A stretch of 40,171 nucleotides of DNA. It comes from an uncultured Bacilli bacterium (GTDB taxonomy: Bacteria; Bacillota_I; Bacilli_A; RF39; UBA660). The stretch spans positions 1-40,171 of the forward strand of contig CAKOHV010000018.1 of NCBI GenBank assembly GCA_934086145.1, read 5' to 3'. Below, one piece after another: positions 23,267-31,953 of the stretch. The position numbers and the translations under genes were made by a program. The number at the start of each line of letters is the position of its first letter. Positions within the stretch are counted from its first letter, which is position 1. Below the pieces are notes generated by a model. The model worked only from the letters and a program-made list of their open reading frames with translations, made no database searches and was not told the DNA's origin.

Positions 23267-24640
23267 TTATAAGTTAAATCTTTTCTTTTCTGCTTCAATA
23301 ATGTCTTCAAATTCATCTTGAATTTCTTTTAAACGATCTTCACTTGTTGCTTCAAAACGAATCGTCAAATTTGGTCCGGTATTACTTGCTCTAACTAAAG
23401 CCCAACCATCATCAAATTGAACACGAACGCCATCTATATCAATATATTTATAATTTTTATTTTTAACATATTCTAAGACAGCCTTAACAATTTCAAATTT
23501 ACAATCATCAGTAACTTTTACTTTAATTTCTGGGGTACTGTAATAATGATTAATACCATCTAAAAGATGCGAAAAGCTTTTATCTGAATGACTTAGAACT
23601 TCTAACATTCTTAAACCATTATATAATCCGCTATCTAAACCAGGCCATTTATCCGTAAAATACATGTGTCCAGAATATTCGCCACCAAAAGCGTATTTTT
23701 CTTTATTAACTTTGTATCTTGTCCAAGAATTTCCTGTTCTATAACAAATAGGTGTTCCTCCTAATTTGAAGATTTCATCTTCTAAAGCTTTACTACATTT
23801 TACATCATATAGGTACTTTTTATTTTGAACTTGTTCATTTATATACCTAATGTAGATAATCATTGCTTGATCGATAGGGACAACTTCTCCTAATTCATTA
23901 ACAAAACCAACGCGATCCCCATCGCCATCAAACCCAATACCAATATCTGCTTTAACTTCTAACACTTTATTTTGCAACATTCTATTATTAGCTAAAACAG
24001 CTGGGTCTGGGTGATGATTAGGAAAATAAGGATCTGATTCATCACAAATCATTGTAATATCCAAATTAGAAAATTGACTATAGATATCTTTAGCATATAG
24101 GGAAGTTGTTCCGTTTCCGCAATCTAAAACTACTTTTAATTTACGTTTTCCCATATCAATTCGTTCTTTTATGAAACTCTTATAATAACTTCGTGGATCA
24201 AATTCGGTTACTGATCCCTTTCCACTTAAGAAATTGCCAGCAAATGTATAATCTCTAAAATCATAAATTTGTTCTCCACGGGCATTTCCTAGATGATCAA
24301 AACTAAATTTAAAACCATTATCATCCTTAGGATTATGACTCGCTGTAACCATAACGCCAATAATAACATTAGCTTTTAAGCATCCATAGTAATACATTGG
24401 TGTTGTAACTAAACCAAAATCAATTACATTACAACCTGAGTCTGTAATTCCTTTTATTAAATTTTCATGTAATTGTGGACTAGAAAGACGATTATCCATT
24501 CCTACACCACATATATCTCTTTTTAACTTTTCTTGAATATAAGATCCATAACTTCTACCAACTGTATAAGCTACTTCTTCATTAATTTGACTAGGGTATA
24601 CTCCTCTAATGTCATATTCACGAAAAATATTTTTATCCAT
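23267..24640 (-). CDS. phosphomannomutase/phosphoglucomutase (alpha-D-phosphohexomutase)
   Basis: A 457-residue cytosolic enzyme moving a phosphate between C6 and C1 of hexoses, feeding nucleotide-sugar and surface glycan synthesis. All four family motifs are visible: the phosphoserine loop VTASHNPKDDNG (S101), the metal loop DGDGDR (D238, D240, D242), the sugar-binding loop GGEYSGHMYF (E321), and the phosphate-binding RASNTGPNLTIRFE near 420-435. Early sequences (FREYDIRGVYP, PMYYYG) match the PMM/PGM (ManB/AlgC) group; which sugar it prefers cannot be read. GGAGAG precedes the ATG. It is monocistronic with its own promoter. Confidence 0.92.
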   Translation of the reverse strand: MDKNIFREYDIRGVYPSQINEEVAYTVGRSYGSYIQEKLKRDICGVGMDNRLSSPQLHENLIKGITDSGCNVIDFGLVTTPMYYYGCLKANVIIGVMVTASHNPKDDNGFKFSFDHLGNARGEQIYDFRDYTFAGNFLSGKGSVTEFDPRSYYKSFIKERIDMGKRKLKVVLDCGNGTTSLYAKDIYSQFSNLDITMICDESDPYFPNHHPDPAVLANNRMLQNKVLEVKADIGIGFDGDGDRVGFVNELGEVVPIDQAMIIYIRYINEQVQNKKYLYDVKCSKALEDEIFKLGGTPICYRTGNSWTRYKVNKEKYAFGGEYSGHMYFTDKWPGLDSGLYNGLRMLEVLSHSDKSFSHLLDGINHYYSTPEIKVKVTDDCKFEIVKAVLEYVKNKNYKYIDIDGVRVQFDDGWALVRASNTGPNLTIRFEATSEDRLKEIQDEFEDIIEAEKKRFNL

Positions 24641-24663
24641 ATTATTCTCTCCATTCTTAAAAT

Positions 24664-24672
24664 ATTATACCA
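24664..24672 (-). promoter_or_regulatory. extended -10 promoter of the phosphohexomutase gene
   Basis: On the minus strand the sequence reads TGGTATAAT, a perfect -10 with TGn extension, about 23 bases before the ATG. Confidence 0.6.
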
Positions 24673-24865
24673 TATTAGCTCTATTTAAAAAGGTCTAATG
24701 TCCTAATTTTACTTCTAATTAAGTCGCTTTTTATTATCTTTAAACCTTGTCTAATTTAAACCTAATCATAATTTATAAATGATAATTATCTTAAATAAAA
24801 CATCATAATATTGTATATTTTTATCTTCCTAAATGATACAATATATAAGAGAGTGAGATGTTAGT

Positions 24866-24883
24866 ATGAAGAGTTTTTTTTAG
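24866..24883 (+). other. likely original start of the InlB-repeat gene, interrupted by an amber codon
   Basis: ATG AAG AGT TTT TTT TAG is in the same frame as the long open frame that follows. Reading through the TAG gives MKSFF-x-NKKVIIIVAIILLV, a perfect cytoplasmic start plus membrane helix. GAGTGAG lies upstream of this ATG. TAG is a normal stop elsewhere in the window (for example 6904-6906). Confidence 0.75.
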
Positions 24884-24928
24884 AACAAAAAAGTTATTAT
24901 AATAGTAGCAATTATTTTATTAGTAGCC

Positions 24929-26065
24929 GTGATAGGTGGAAGTTGCTTTGTTTTACTTAGACCTAAAGATAATGGTTCCCCTAGTAATGATAAAGTTTTT
25001 AAAGAAGAGGAATATGTTGCTTATGTAAAAATCAATCCTTTAGTAAAATTAACTTTTAAATCATCTTTTTATGAATGTGAAGATGAAGATGGTAAAGTAA
25101 ATTTATGTGAAAAATTTACTAACGAAATAGTTAAGGCTGAATTTTTAAATGATGATGCTAAAAATATTTATGATAATCTCGATTTTAAAGGAAAGTCCTT
25201 GACCGACGCCATCGTCTTGATTGCTAAGACAGCTGAAAATAAAGGTTATGATATTACCAATGTCCAAATTAACACTAATTGGAATTATATAGATCATATA
25301 GAAAAGGATATTACCAACGAATTAAAAAAAGAAAGTAATATCGAAGTAGAAATTAAATTTAATTATCAAAAAACTCTTGATGAAGCAGCCCTTTTAGAAA
25401 AAGAACAAAATAAAAATTATACAGTAAACTTTGATTCTGATGGTGGAACAAATGTTGCTTCCCAAACTATAACAGCCAATAATAAAGTAACTAAACCAGA
25501 AGTTCCTACCAAAGATGGTTATACATTTGTCGAATGGCAATTAGATAATCAAACTTATGACTTTAATAGCATAGTAGAAAAAGATATAACTTTAAAAGCT
25601 AAGTGGAGTGAACAAACTACGCCTAATAACAATTCTAATACTGCTAATAATAAGCCTAGTAATAATCAAAGCAATGGAACTAATAATAATCAAAACCAGA
25701 TGAGTCAAAAAGAAAAAGACAATGAAATCTTAAAAAAGCAATTAAAAGAGAAGGGTTTAACCTGGGATACAAGTTCAAAAGAAGAAGCTTATCGTATCTA
25801 TGATAAATGGGCCACTGGCGGCTATGGAGGCGAAGTAATAGAGTCATCTTATGGTTCGTCTGACATCGCTTATACTGTTAAAATAACATTAAATACAGCT
25901 GGTTGTCACGGTAATGAAATCTTAAATATTGACTGGCGTAATAGTGAACCTATCGATTTTGTTTATTATCTTCATTCTAAGGGATATAATTGCTCTGGTA
26001 ATGTTGGCTATTATAATGGCAAAAGCTTCCATATAGATGATAATAACGAATTAATTTGGGATTAA
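24929..26065 (+). CDS. membrane-anchored InlB-repeat protein, possibly a pseudogene
   Basis: The longest unbroken frame can only start at a GTG inside the membrane helix, with no ribosome binding site. The natural start is probably the ATG at 24866, now followed by an in-frame TAG. The protein has an N-terminal membrane anchor and an exterior domain (about residues 25-150) with two cysteines close together. An InlB B-repeat (Listeria-Bacteroides repeat) follows at about 160-230 (NFDSDGGTNV..., DGYTFVEWQ..). An Asn-rich linker and an unrecognised C-terminal domain with two cysteines end it. The body shows no other damage, so the lesion is recent, or the start works in an unseen way. Confidence 0.65.
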   Translation: MIGGSCFVLLRPKDNGSPSNDKVFKEEEYVAYVKINPLVKLTFKSSFYECEDEDGKVNLCEKFTNEIVKAEFLNDDAKNIYDNLDFKGKSLTDAIVLIAKTAENKGYDITNVQINTNWNYIDHIEKDITNELKKESNIEVEIKFNYQKTLDEAALLEKEQNKNYTVNFDSDGGTNVASQTITANNKVTKPEVPTKDGYTFVEWQLDNQTYDFNSIVEKDITLKAKWSEQTTPNNNSNTANNKPSNNQSNGTNNNQNQMSQKEKDNEILKKQLKEKGLTWDTSSKEEAYRIYDKWATGGYGGEVIESSYGSSDIAYTVKITLNTAGCHGNEILNIDWRNSEPIDFVYYLHSKGYNCSGNVGYYNGKSFHIDDNNELIWD

Positions 26066-26066
26066 T

Positions 26067-26097
26067 AGATTGTTAAGCAATTAGCAATCTTTTTTTG
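26067..26097 (+). terminator. rho-independent terminator after the InlB-repeat gene
   Basis: A 10-bp stem AGATTGTTAA/TTAGCAATCT (one G-T pair) with loop GCAA and seven T. Confidence 0.85.
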
Positions 26098-26285
26098 CCC
26101 TTTTTTTCAGGATATTACCTGTTGGAAACTCTGTGTTAAAACTTATCCTTAAATTATTACAATACCTCCCATCTTTTCTATAAAAAGGTAATTCTTCTTT
26201 AGAAATGTTAAATTACCTAAGCCCCTAATTTTTCTTCTCCAAAGGCAATAAAATGGTTAAGTAGCCTAAATACTTGTAATAGACA
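26098..26285 (+). other. intergenic region with an inverted repeat
   Basis: No gene is visible. A perfect 8-bp inverted repeat AGGTAATT/AATTACCT (26186-26193, 26211-26218) encloses 17 bases. It lies about 70 bases before the -35 of the T-box operon and is not followed by T, so it is not a plus-strand terminator. Confidence 0.4.
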
Positions 26286-26315
26286 TTGACATTTAAAAAA
26301 AATTAGTTGTATAAT
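26286..26315 (+). promoter_or_regulatory. consensus promoter of the ileS T-box operon
   Basis: A perfect TTGACA (26286-26291), an 18-base spacer and a perfect TATAAT (26310-26315). Confidence 0.85.
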
Positions 26316-26543
26316 ACTACAAGAAAAAGCAATTGATGAAGACGTTAATAAGAACTTAGTTTAAAGAGAATCAATCAATTGGTGGGAGATTGAAAACTAA
26401 ACTTATTAAGAATCACTTCTGATGTGTTATTTTGAAATTAAGTAAAAATAAACGTTACTCGCGTTAAGAGATAAAGTGTATGTTAATTCATAAATTAAGG
26501 TGGTACCACGGGTCTTACTCGTCCTTTAGTTTATGAATTTTTT
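26316..26543 (+). promoter_or_regulatory. T-box leader riboswitch, Ile-specific
   Basis: Stem I closes with GAAG (26338-26341) and CTTC (26416-26419). Above the loop, TTAATAAG pairs with CTTATTAA. The specifier region reads GAATCA, with AUC (26412-26414, isoleucine codon) placed one base before the lower stem. The T-box sequence AAGGTGGTACCACGG is near 26497-26511; its UGGU bulge fits the A73 discriminator of tRNA-Ile. The terminator forms between TTCATAAA (26487-26494) and TTTATGAA (26530-26537) and runs into T. Uncharged tRNA-Ile should turn on the CYTH gene and ileS. Confidence 0.92.
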
Positions 26544-26558
26544 TATTTAGGAGGTTCT

Positions 26559-27107
26559 ATGAATACAGAATATGAAATTCGAGTTCTCGAAATAAACCAC
26601 GACGAACTCATAAAAAAGTTAGAAGAATTAAAAGCAGAATTTAAGTTTAGCGCCTTCCAACAACGTTACGTTTATGACTTAAAGCCTAAACGAAAAAACA
26701 AATGGATTAGGTTAAGAACTAATGGAACTAAAACAACTTTAGCTATTAAGGATTTAAAAGCCAAAACCGTCGATGGAACAAAGGAATTAGAAATTCTGGT
26801 TGATGATTTTGATAAGACTAATTCTCTTCTTGAGACTCTGGGTTTTATAAATCGTGGTTTCCAACAAAATAAACGTACGCAATACATTCTTAATGGAGTA
26901 GAAATTGATTTAGATAAATGGCCTTTAATTCCTGAATACATCGAAATTGAAGGAAAAAATGCCGAAGAAGTATATAATTGCTTAGATAAATTAGAAATTG
27001 CTCGAGAAAAAGCCGTTACCTTAGATGTTGCTAGTATCTACGACTACTATGGGTTTGATGGTGATAATCTGACCGATTTAAATTTTGAAATGGAGGAAGA
27101 AAAATGA
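26559..27107 (+). CDS. CYTH-domain protein (triphosphate tunnel metalloenzyme family)
   Basis: A 182-residue cytosolic protein. It opens with EYEIR (residues 4-8), a form of the ExExK signature of CYTH domains, followed by Lys/Arg-rich strands (KNKWIRLRTNG, TLAIKDLK), the internal KELEILVDD strand and the acidic EIDLDKWPLIPEYIEIEG strand. These alternating basic and acidic strands line the tunnel that binds triphosphates and metal. Family members include thiamine triphosphatase, tripolyphosphatase and class IV adenylate cyclases; the substrate here is unknown. It has GGAGG before the ATG, is the first gene after the Ile T-box and overlaps ileS by 4 bases (ATGA), so it is tightly co-expressed with the synthetase. 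Confidence 0.88.
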   Translation: MNTEYEIRVLEINHDELIKKLEELKAEFKFSAFQQRYVYDLKPKRKNKWIRLRTNGTKTTLAIKDLKAKTVDGTKELEILVDDFDKTNSLLETLGFINRGFQQNKRTQYILNGVEIDLDKWPLIPEYIEIEGKNAEEVYNCLDKLEIAREKAVTLDVASIYDYYGFDGDNLTDLNFEMEEEK

Positions 27108-30100
27108 AAAAATTTGCTGAACTAGATAAAAGAGCTACAAATGAAGTAGAAAAAAGTATTTTAGAACAATGGCAAAAAGAAAATATCTTAGAAAAAACTA
27201 TAGCTAATAGGGAAGGAAAAAAAGACTGGGTTTTCTATGATGGCCCAATCTATGCTAATGCTAAACCAGGAATTCACCATGTTTTTGCCAAGACTATTAA
27301 AGATACTTTCTGCAAATATAAAACAATGTCTGGTTATCGTGTTTTAAGAAAAATAGGACTTGATACCCATGGCTTACCAATTGAAGTAAACGTTGAAAAA
27401 AAACTTGGTTTTAAAAGTAAAGCTGACATTGAACAATTTGGTATTGAAAATTTCTGTAAGGAATGTAACAAAGCTACCGCTATTAATATTGATGAAATTA
27501 ACAGTGTCACTGACATGATGGGTCAATTTATTGATTGCAAACATCCTTATGTAACTTGTTCTAATGAATATATTGAATCAGAATGGTGGATTATTAAACA
27601 AATGGCCGAAAAAGGCTTGTTATATCATGGTAACAAAGTATTATGGTATTGTCCTCGTTGTGGAACCGAACTTTCTGCTAATGAAGTATCTCAAGGATAT
27701 GAACAAGATTCTGTTAATACCGTAATTGTTCCTTTAAAGAAAGTTGATGAAGATGTTTACTTCTTAGCTTGGACAACTACACCATGGACTTTAATTGCCA
27801 ATGTTGCTATCTGTGTTAATCCTGACTTAACTTATCTTAAAGTGGCTTCTCAAGGTTATAAATTTATTTTAGCTGAAAGCTTAGCATCTCAAGTTTTAAA
27901 AGATGAATACGAAGTCCTTGAAAAATATCAAGGCAAAGACCTTGTTGGTATTAAATATGAACAATTAATGCCTTTTGTTAAAGTTGAAGGCGGCCGTGCT
28001 CACGAAGTAATTGCTGATAACTACGTTACTGCTGAAGATGGAACCGGTATCGTTCATATTGCTCCTGCTTTTGGTGCTGATGATAATCGTGTTTGTCAGG
28101 AAAATGGTATTGGTTTTGTCAATCCTGTTGGCTTAGATGGCTGTTACACTGAAGGACCATGGAAGGGACGTCTTGTCACTGATAAAGACCTTGAAATCGA
28201 TATTATTAAATGGTTAAAAGAAAATGATAAACTATTCAAAAAAATTAAGATAACCCATGATTACCCACATTGCTGGCGTTGCCATTCCGCTTTAATAAGT
28301 TATCCAAAACCAGCTTGGTATATCAAAACAACGGCATATAAAGATAAAATAATCGCTGCTAACCAAAAAATTAATTGGTATCCTTCATATGTCGGTGAAA
28401 AACGTTTCGGTAACTGGCTTGATAACATGGTTGATTGGGGAATTTCACGTAACCGTTATTGGGGTTGTCCACTTCCTGTTTGGACTTGTGAATGTGGTCA
28501 TGTTCACGTTATTGGTTCTTTAGAAGAACTTCAAAATGATATTATTGAGGATGTTGATGTTAGAAAGATGGAACTTCATCGTCCATATGTTGATGAACTA
28601 CATATCAAATGTCCAGATTGTGGTAAAACAATGAATCGTGTTAAGGATGTCTTAGATGTTTGGTTCGACTCTGGTTCAATGCCATATGCCCAATTCCATT
28701 ATCCATTTGAAAATAAAGAATTATTTGAATCACAATTTCCAGCTGATTTTATTGCCGAAGGCCTTGATCAAACAAGAGGTTGGTTCTATGTTTTACTAGT
28801 TATCTCAACAATTATTTCTGGCGAATCAAGTTTTAAAAACGTTGTTGTCAATGACATGATGTTAGACCAATATGGTAAAAAAATGAGCAAATCAGTTGGT
28901 AATATAATTGATCCAATTCAAATAATGACGCAGTATGGCGCTGATACTATTAGATGGTACATGATGTATGTATCACCAGTTTGGACACCTTTAAAATTTG
29001 CTGAAACTGGTGTTAAGGAAGTTTATTCTAAATTCTTTAACCCATTAAAAAATACATATTCATTCTTCCAAACATATGCTAATATTGACGGTATTGATAT
29101 TAAAAAATGTCAAGTCAAGTATGAAGAACGTGAAGAAATAGATAAATGGTTATTATCTAAGTATAATCGTTTATTAAAAGATGTTTTACAAGAATATGAA
29201 AACTTTGATTTAAATAATGTTACTCGTTTAATAACTCAATTTGTTTCTGATGACTTATCTAACTGGTACATTAGACGTAATCGTGATCGTTTCTGGTCAT
29301 CAGAACTAGATAATTCTAAGAAGAGTGTTTATATAACTACATACGAAGTTCTAGAAGGATTATGTCGTCTATGTGCTCCAGTTATTCCATATGTAACTGA
29401 AGAAATTTATACTAAGTTAACTGGTGAAGAATCTGTTCATTTAGCTGATATGCCAACTTACAACGAAGCCTTAATAAATGAAAATATTGAGTCACGTATG
29501 GATTTAGTTAGAAGTCTAATTTCAATTGGTCGTTACGTACGTGAAGAAACTAAGATTAAAGTAAGACAACCACTTCAAGAAGCTATCTTAGACGGTAAAA
29601 ACAAAGACTTAATTAGTGACTTACTACCATTAATCGAAGAAGAATTAAACATTAAGAAAATAATTTTTGTTGATGATTTAAATGAATACATGAACTTATC
29701 AGTTAAACCTAACTTTAAAGAAGTAGGTAAGGTATTTGGACCATTAATTAAAGAATTTCAAACTAAACTAGCCGAACTTCCACCCAATGAAATAGCTAAA
29801 CTTCAAAAAGGTGAAAATATTACGATGATTCTAGGCGATACCGAAAAAGAAGTAACTCCTAGTATGGTTGACATTCGTATTTCTTCTAAAGAAGGCTTTA
29901 ATGTTGGAATGGAAAATAATAATTTTATAATTCTTGAAACAGCCTTAACTGATGAATTAATCCTTGAAGGAATCGCTCGTGAAATGATTTCGAAAGTTCA
30001 ACAATTACGTAAAACGAAAGACTTTAATGTTGCCGATCGCATTACCCTTTATTATTCTGGTGATGAACAAATTGAAAAATGCCTTGCTTCTTTTGCTGAA

Positions 30101-30208
30101 TACATTAAAGCCGAAACTCTTTCTGTTGAAATAATAAAAGAAGACAACTTACCAGAAAAATACGATTTAAATGGTCATGATTGTTATATTGATGTCAAAA
30201 GAAAATAA
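27104..30208 (+). CDS. ileS: isoleucyl-tRNA synthetase, type 2 (eukaryotic-like) with GxHH signature
   Basis: A 1034-residue class I synthetase that charges tRNA-Ile. In place of HxGH it has G56-I-H-H59 in ANAKPGIHHVFAKTIKD. The KMSKS loop is GKKMSKSVGN near residue 592. The editing domain (about 190-390) includes the TTPWTL entry and an EDGTGIVHIAPAFG box. DVWFDSGSMPYAQFHYPF and the long C-terminal region identify the type 2 (IleS2) group, linked to reduced mupirocin binding. CxxC pairs at CPRC, WRCH and CPDC could bind zinc. The gene is co-transcribed with the CYTH gene behind an Ile T-box and ends before a strong terminator. Confidence 0.96.
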   Translation: MKKFAELDKRATNEVEKSILEQWQKENILEKTIANREGKKDWVFYDGPIYANAKPGIHHVFAKTIKDTFCKYKTMSGYRVLRKIGLDTHGLPIEVNVEKKLGFKSKADIEQFGIENFCKECNKATAINIDEINSVTDMMGQFIDCKHPYVTCSNEYIESEWWIIKQMAEKGLLYHGNKVLWYCPRCGTELSANEVSQGYEQDSVNTVIVPLKKVDEDVYFLAWTTTPWTLIANVAICVNPDLTYLKVASQGYKFILAESLASQVLKDEYEVLEKYQGKDLVGIKYEQLMPFVKVEGGRAHEVIADNYVTAEDGTGIVHIAPAFGADDNRVCQENGIGFVNPVGLDGCYTEGPWKGRLVTDKDLEIDIIKWLKENDKLFKKIKITHDYPHCWRCHSALISYPKPAWYIKTTAYKDKIIAANQKINWYPSYVGEKRFGNWLDNMVDWGISRNRYWGCPLPVWTCECGHVHVIGSLEELQNDIIEDVDVRKMELHRPYVDELHIKCPDCGKTMNRVKDVLDVWFDSGSMPYAQFHYPFENKELFESQFPADFIAEGLDQTRGWFYVLLVISTIISGESSFKNVVVNDMMLDQYGKKMSKSVGNIIDPIQIMTQYGADTIRWYMMYVSPVWTPLKFAETGVKEVYSKFFNPLKNTYSFFQTYANIDGIDIKKCQVKYEEREEIDKWLLSKYNRLLKDVLQEYENFDLNNVTRLITQFVSDDLSNWYIRRNRDRFWSSELDNSKKSVYITTYEVLEGLCRLCAPVIPYVTEEIYTKLTGEESVHLADMPTYNEALINENIESRMDLVRSLISIGRYVREETKIKVRQPLQEAILDGKNKDLISDLLPLIEEELNIKKIIFVDDLNEYMNLSVKPNFKEVGKVFGPLIKEFQTKLAELPPNEIAKLQKGENITMILGDTEKEVTPSMVDIRISSKEGFNVGMENNNFIILETALTDELILEGIAREMISKVQQLRKTKDFNVADRITLYYSGDEQIEKCLASFAEYIKAETLSVEIIKEDNLPEKYDLNGHDCYIDVKRK

Positions 30209-30250
30209 CCAAGATTAGATATATTACGTTATTTTTAGGAGTATAAGCCC

Positions 30251-30280
30251 AAAACTAATGCCAAGTCATTAGTTTTTTTT
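30251..30280 (+). terminator. rho-independent terminator of the ileS operon
   Basis: A perfect 10-bp stem AAAACTAATG/CATTAGTTTT with a 6-base loop and a T run. Confidence 0.9.
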
Positions 30281-30292
30281 GTTTATGGAAGA

Positions 30293-30321
30293 TTGCATAA
30301 AATTATATTCTGTTTTATACT
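30293..30321 (+). promoter_or_regulatory. promoter of the gene at 30340
   Basis: TTGCAT (30293-30298), a 17-base spacer and TATACT (30316-30321). Confidence 0.6.
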
Positions 30322-30339
30322 AAAAGAATAGGAGTAGTT

Positions 30340-30855
30340 ATGAAAAAGATTTATATAGTATTAACGTATACAGGAACTTTTCTTTCAAGAATTGTTAACA
30401 TATATACCAGAAAAAAATATTCGCATGTTTCTATTTCATTAGATGAAAATTTAAATTACATGTATAGCTTTGGCCGTTTAGATGCTTATAATCCCTTTAT
30501 AGGTGGTTTTGTTCATGAATCAACTAAGTACGGAACTTTTAAACGTTTTAAAAATACTATTACTAAGATATATTCATTAGAAGTAAGCGAAAAAACTTAT
30601 AATAAAATCATAAAAACTATCAAAAAAATAGAGATAGATAAAGATACTTATAAATTTAATCTCATCGGCTTATTTGCTGTTGCCCTAAATTTACGTATTA
30701 AACGTAAAAAATGCTTTTATTGCGCTGAATTTGTTAAATATGTTTTAGATAGTTCTAATCTAAATTTAAACTTACCAGATATAATAAAACCGGAAGATTT
30801 TGATAAGATTAATGGAGCATCTTTAGTATATAGTGGTAAACTAATGGAATTTTAG
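30340..30855 (+). CDS. permuted NlpC/P60-like (YiiX-type) cysteine hydrolase
   Basis: A 171-residue protein without a clear signal peptide, though its first residues are hydrophobic. A histidine motif comes first (KKYSHVSISLD, H29) and the cysteine motif later (CFYCAEFVKYVL, probably C128). This order is the circularly permuted papain-like fold of YiiX/LRAT-type NlpC/P60 enzymes. Related proteins cut amide or ester bonds in peptidoglycan or lipids; the substrate here is unknown. A second cysteine three residues earlier (C125) is an unusual neighbour. The gene is monocistronic, with a promoter at 30293 and a terminator at 30870. Confidence 0.75.
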   Translation: MKKIYIVLTYTGTFLSRIVNIYTRKKYSHVSISLDENLNYMYSFGRLDAYNPFIGGFVHESTKYGTFKRFKNTITKIYSLEVSEKTYNKIIKTIKKIEIDKDTYKFNLIGLFAVALNLRIKRKKCFYCAEFVKYVLDSSNLNLNLPDIIKPEDFDKINGASLVYSGKLMEF

Positions 30856-30869
30856 AAGAAAGAATATGA

Positions 30870-30892
30870 AAGAGCGTAAGCTCTTATTTTTA
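30870..30892 (+). terminator. rho-independent terminator
   Basis: A perfect 6-bp stem AAGAGC/GCTCTT with loop GTAA followed by ATTTTT. Confidence 0.75.
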
Positions 30893-30978
30893 GTTACTTT
30901 ACCTATCTTTTTATCTAAGAAATTACTTATTCCGTCAATAGTCTAAATAAACTTATCTTTTTAAAATAGGAGGAATTT

Positions 30979-31007
30979 TTGTTCCTTTATTATATCCATG
31001 CTATAAT
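30979..31007 (+). promoter_or_regulatory. promoter of the zinc-ribbon/LRR gene
   Basis: TTGTTC (30979-30984), a 17-base spacer and a perfect TATAAT (31002-31007) with TGn extension. Confidence 0.7.
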
Positions 31008-31039
31008 AGCTTCAATATCTGTTGTAAAGGGGGCTTATT

Positions 31040-31921
31040 ATGAGATTAATTGAATTAAAATGTAAAAATTGTGGTTCCATCTTAAAAGTCGATGCTAATA
31101 ATGTTGATGTTAATTGTGAATTTTGCCATGCTAAATTCAAATTAGATGACGAAGTAAAGCATATTCAGTATGATAATATGGAACAATCTGGTTATGAATT
31201 TGAAAAGGGAAGACTAAAAGCCCAACAAGAATACCTTGATAGTAAAACTAATCATGTTAGCACAACTTATGTTAAAAAAAATTCTCATAAGAAAAAACAT
31301 GGTTTATTATACTTTTTCTTTTGCTTAATGTTTTTTCCTTTTGTAATAACTTACTATGTTATAAAATCGGAAAAATTAAGTAAAAAAAATAAAATTATTA
31401 TTTTAGCTATTTTATGGGTCTCAATTTTTCTTCTTGGTGCGGCAAATGAAAAAGAGCAAGAGGAGTTAGAAAAAAATCCTTGGGCCTCTGAATGTACGTC
31501 AATTAATGACTTTGATTATTATTTTGATGGAAAAGAAATAATTCTAAGTGCTTATAAAAGAGATGATAAAAGAATAAAAATATGTTCTGTTTATGAAATA
31601 GCTGGTGAACAATATACTGTAACAAGCTTTTCTAAAAGCCTCTTTACATCTAGTAATGTCTATAGTGTTATTTTACCTGATACTTTGAAATATATGCCAG
31701 ATAGTACTTTTAATAGTAGCAGTATAAAATATATTTACATTCCTGCCTCTCTTGAAGCAAATGATGTTAGTTATTCATTTTATAAATATTTTCACAATGT
31801 TGAAGAAATAAATTATGGAGGTTCTGAAGAGCAATGGAATCAATTAACTAAAAATGAGTTACGTGAAAATATAGATTCTAAAAAAATAATTTTTAATGTT
31901 AAGTCAGAAAGTTTGAATTAA
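31040..31921 (+). CDS. zinc-ribbon membrane protein with BspA-type leucine-rich repeats
   Basis: A 293-residue protein. An N-terminal zinc ribbon (C8/C11 and C26/C29: CKNCGS..CEFCHA) is followed by a charged helix and two close membrane helices (about 88-110 and 115-135). A beta-rich region resembles LRR_5 (BspA-type) repeats (about 185-270: YTVTSFSKSLFTSS, VYSVILPDTLKYMPDSTF, SIKYIYIPASL). With two membrane passes, both ends would lie on the same side. A strong AAAGGGGG binding site precedes it. The kinase-like gene follows after 32 bases without a terminator, so they form an operon. Function unknown. Confidence 0.75.
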   Translation: MRLIELKCKNCGSILKVDANNVDVNCEFCHAKFKLDDEVKHIQYDNMEQSGYEFEKGRLKAQQEYLDSKTNHVSTTYVKKNSHKKKHGLLYFFFCLMFFPFVITYYVIKSEKLSKKNKIIILAILWVSIFLLGAANEKEQEELEKNPWASECTSINDFDYYFDGKEIILSAYKRDDKRIKICSVYEIAGEQYTVTSFSKSLFTSSNVYSVILPDTLKYMPDSTFNSSSIKYIYIPASLEANDVSYSFYKYFHNVEEINYGGSEEQWNQLTKNELRENIDSKKIIFNVKSESLN

Positions 31922-31953
31922 TCTAAGTAAAAAGAAAAAAGGAAAAAAAGAAT

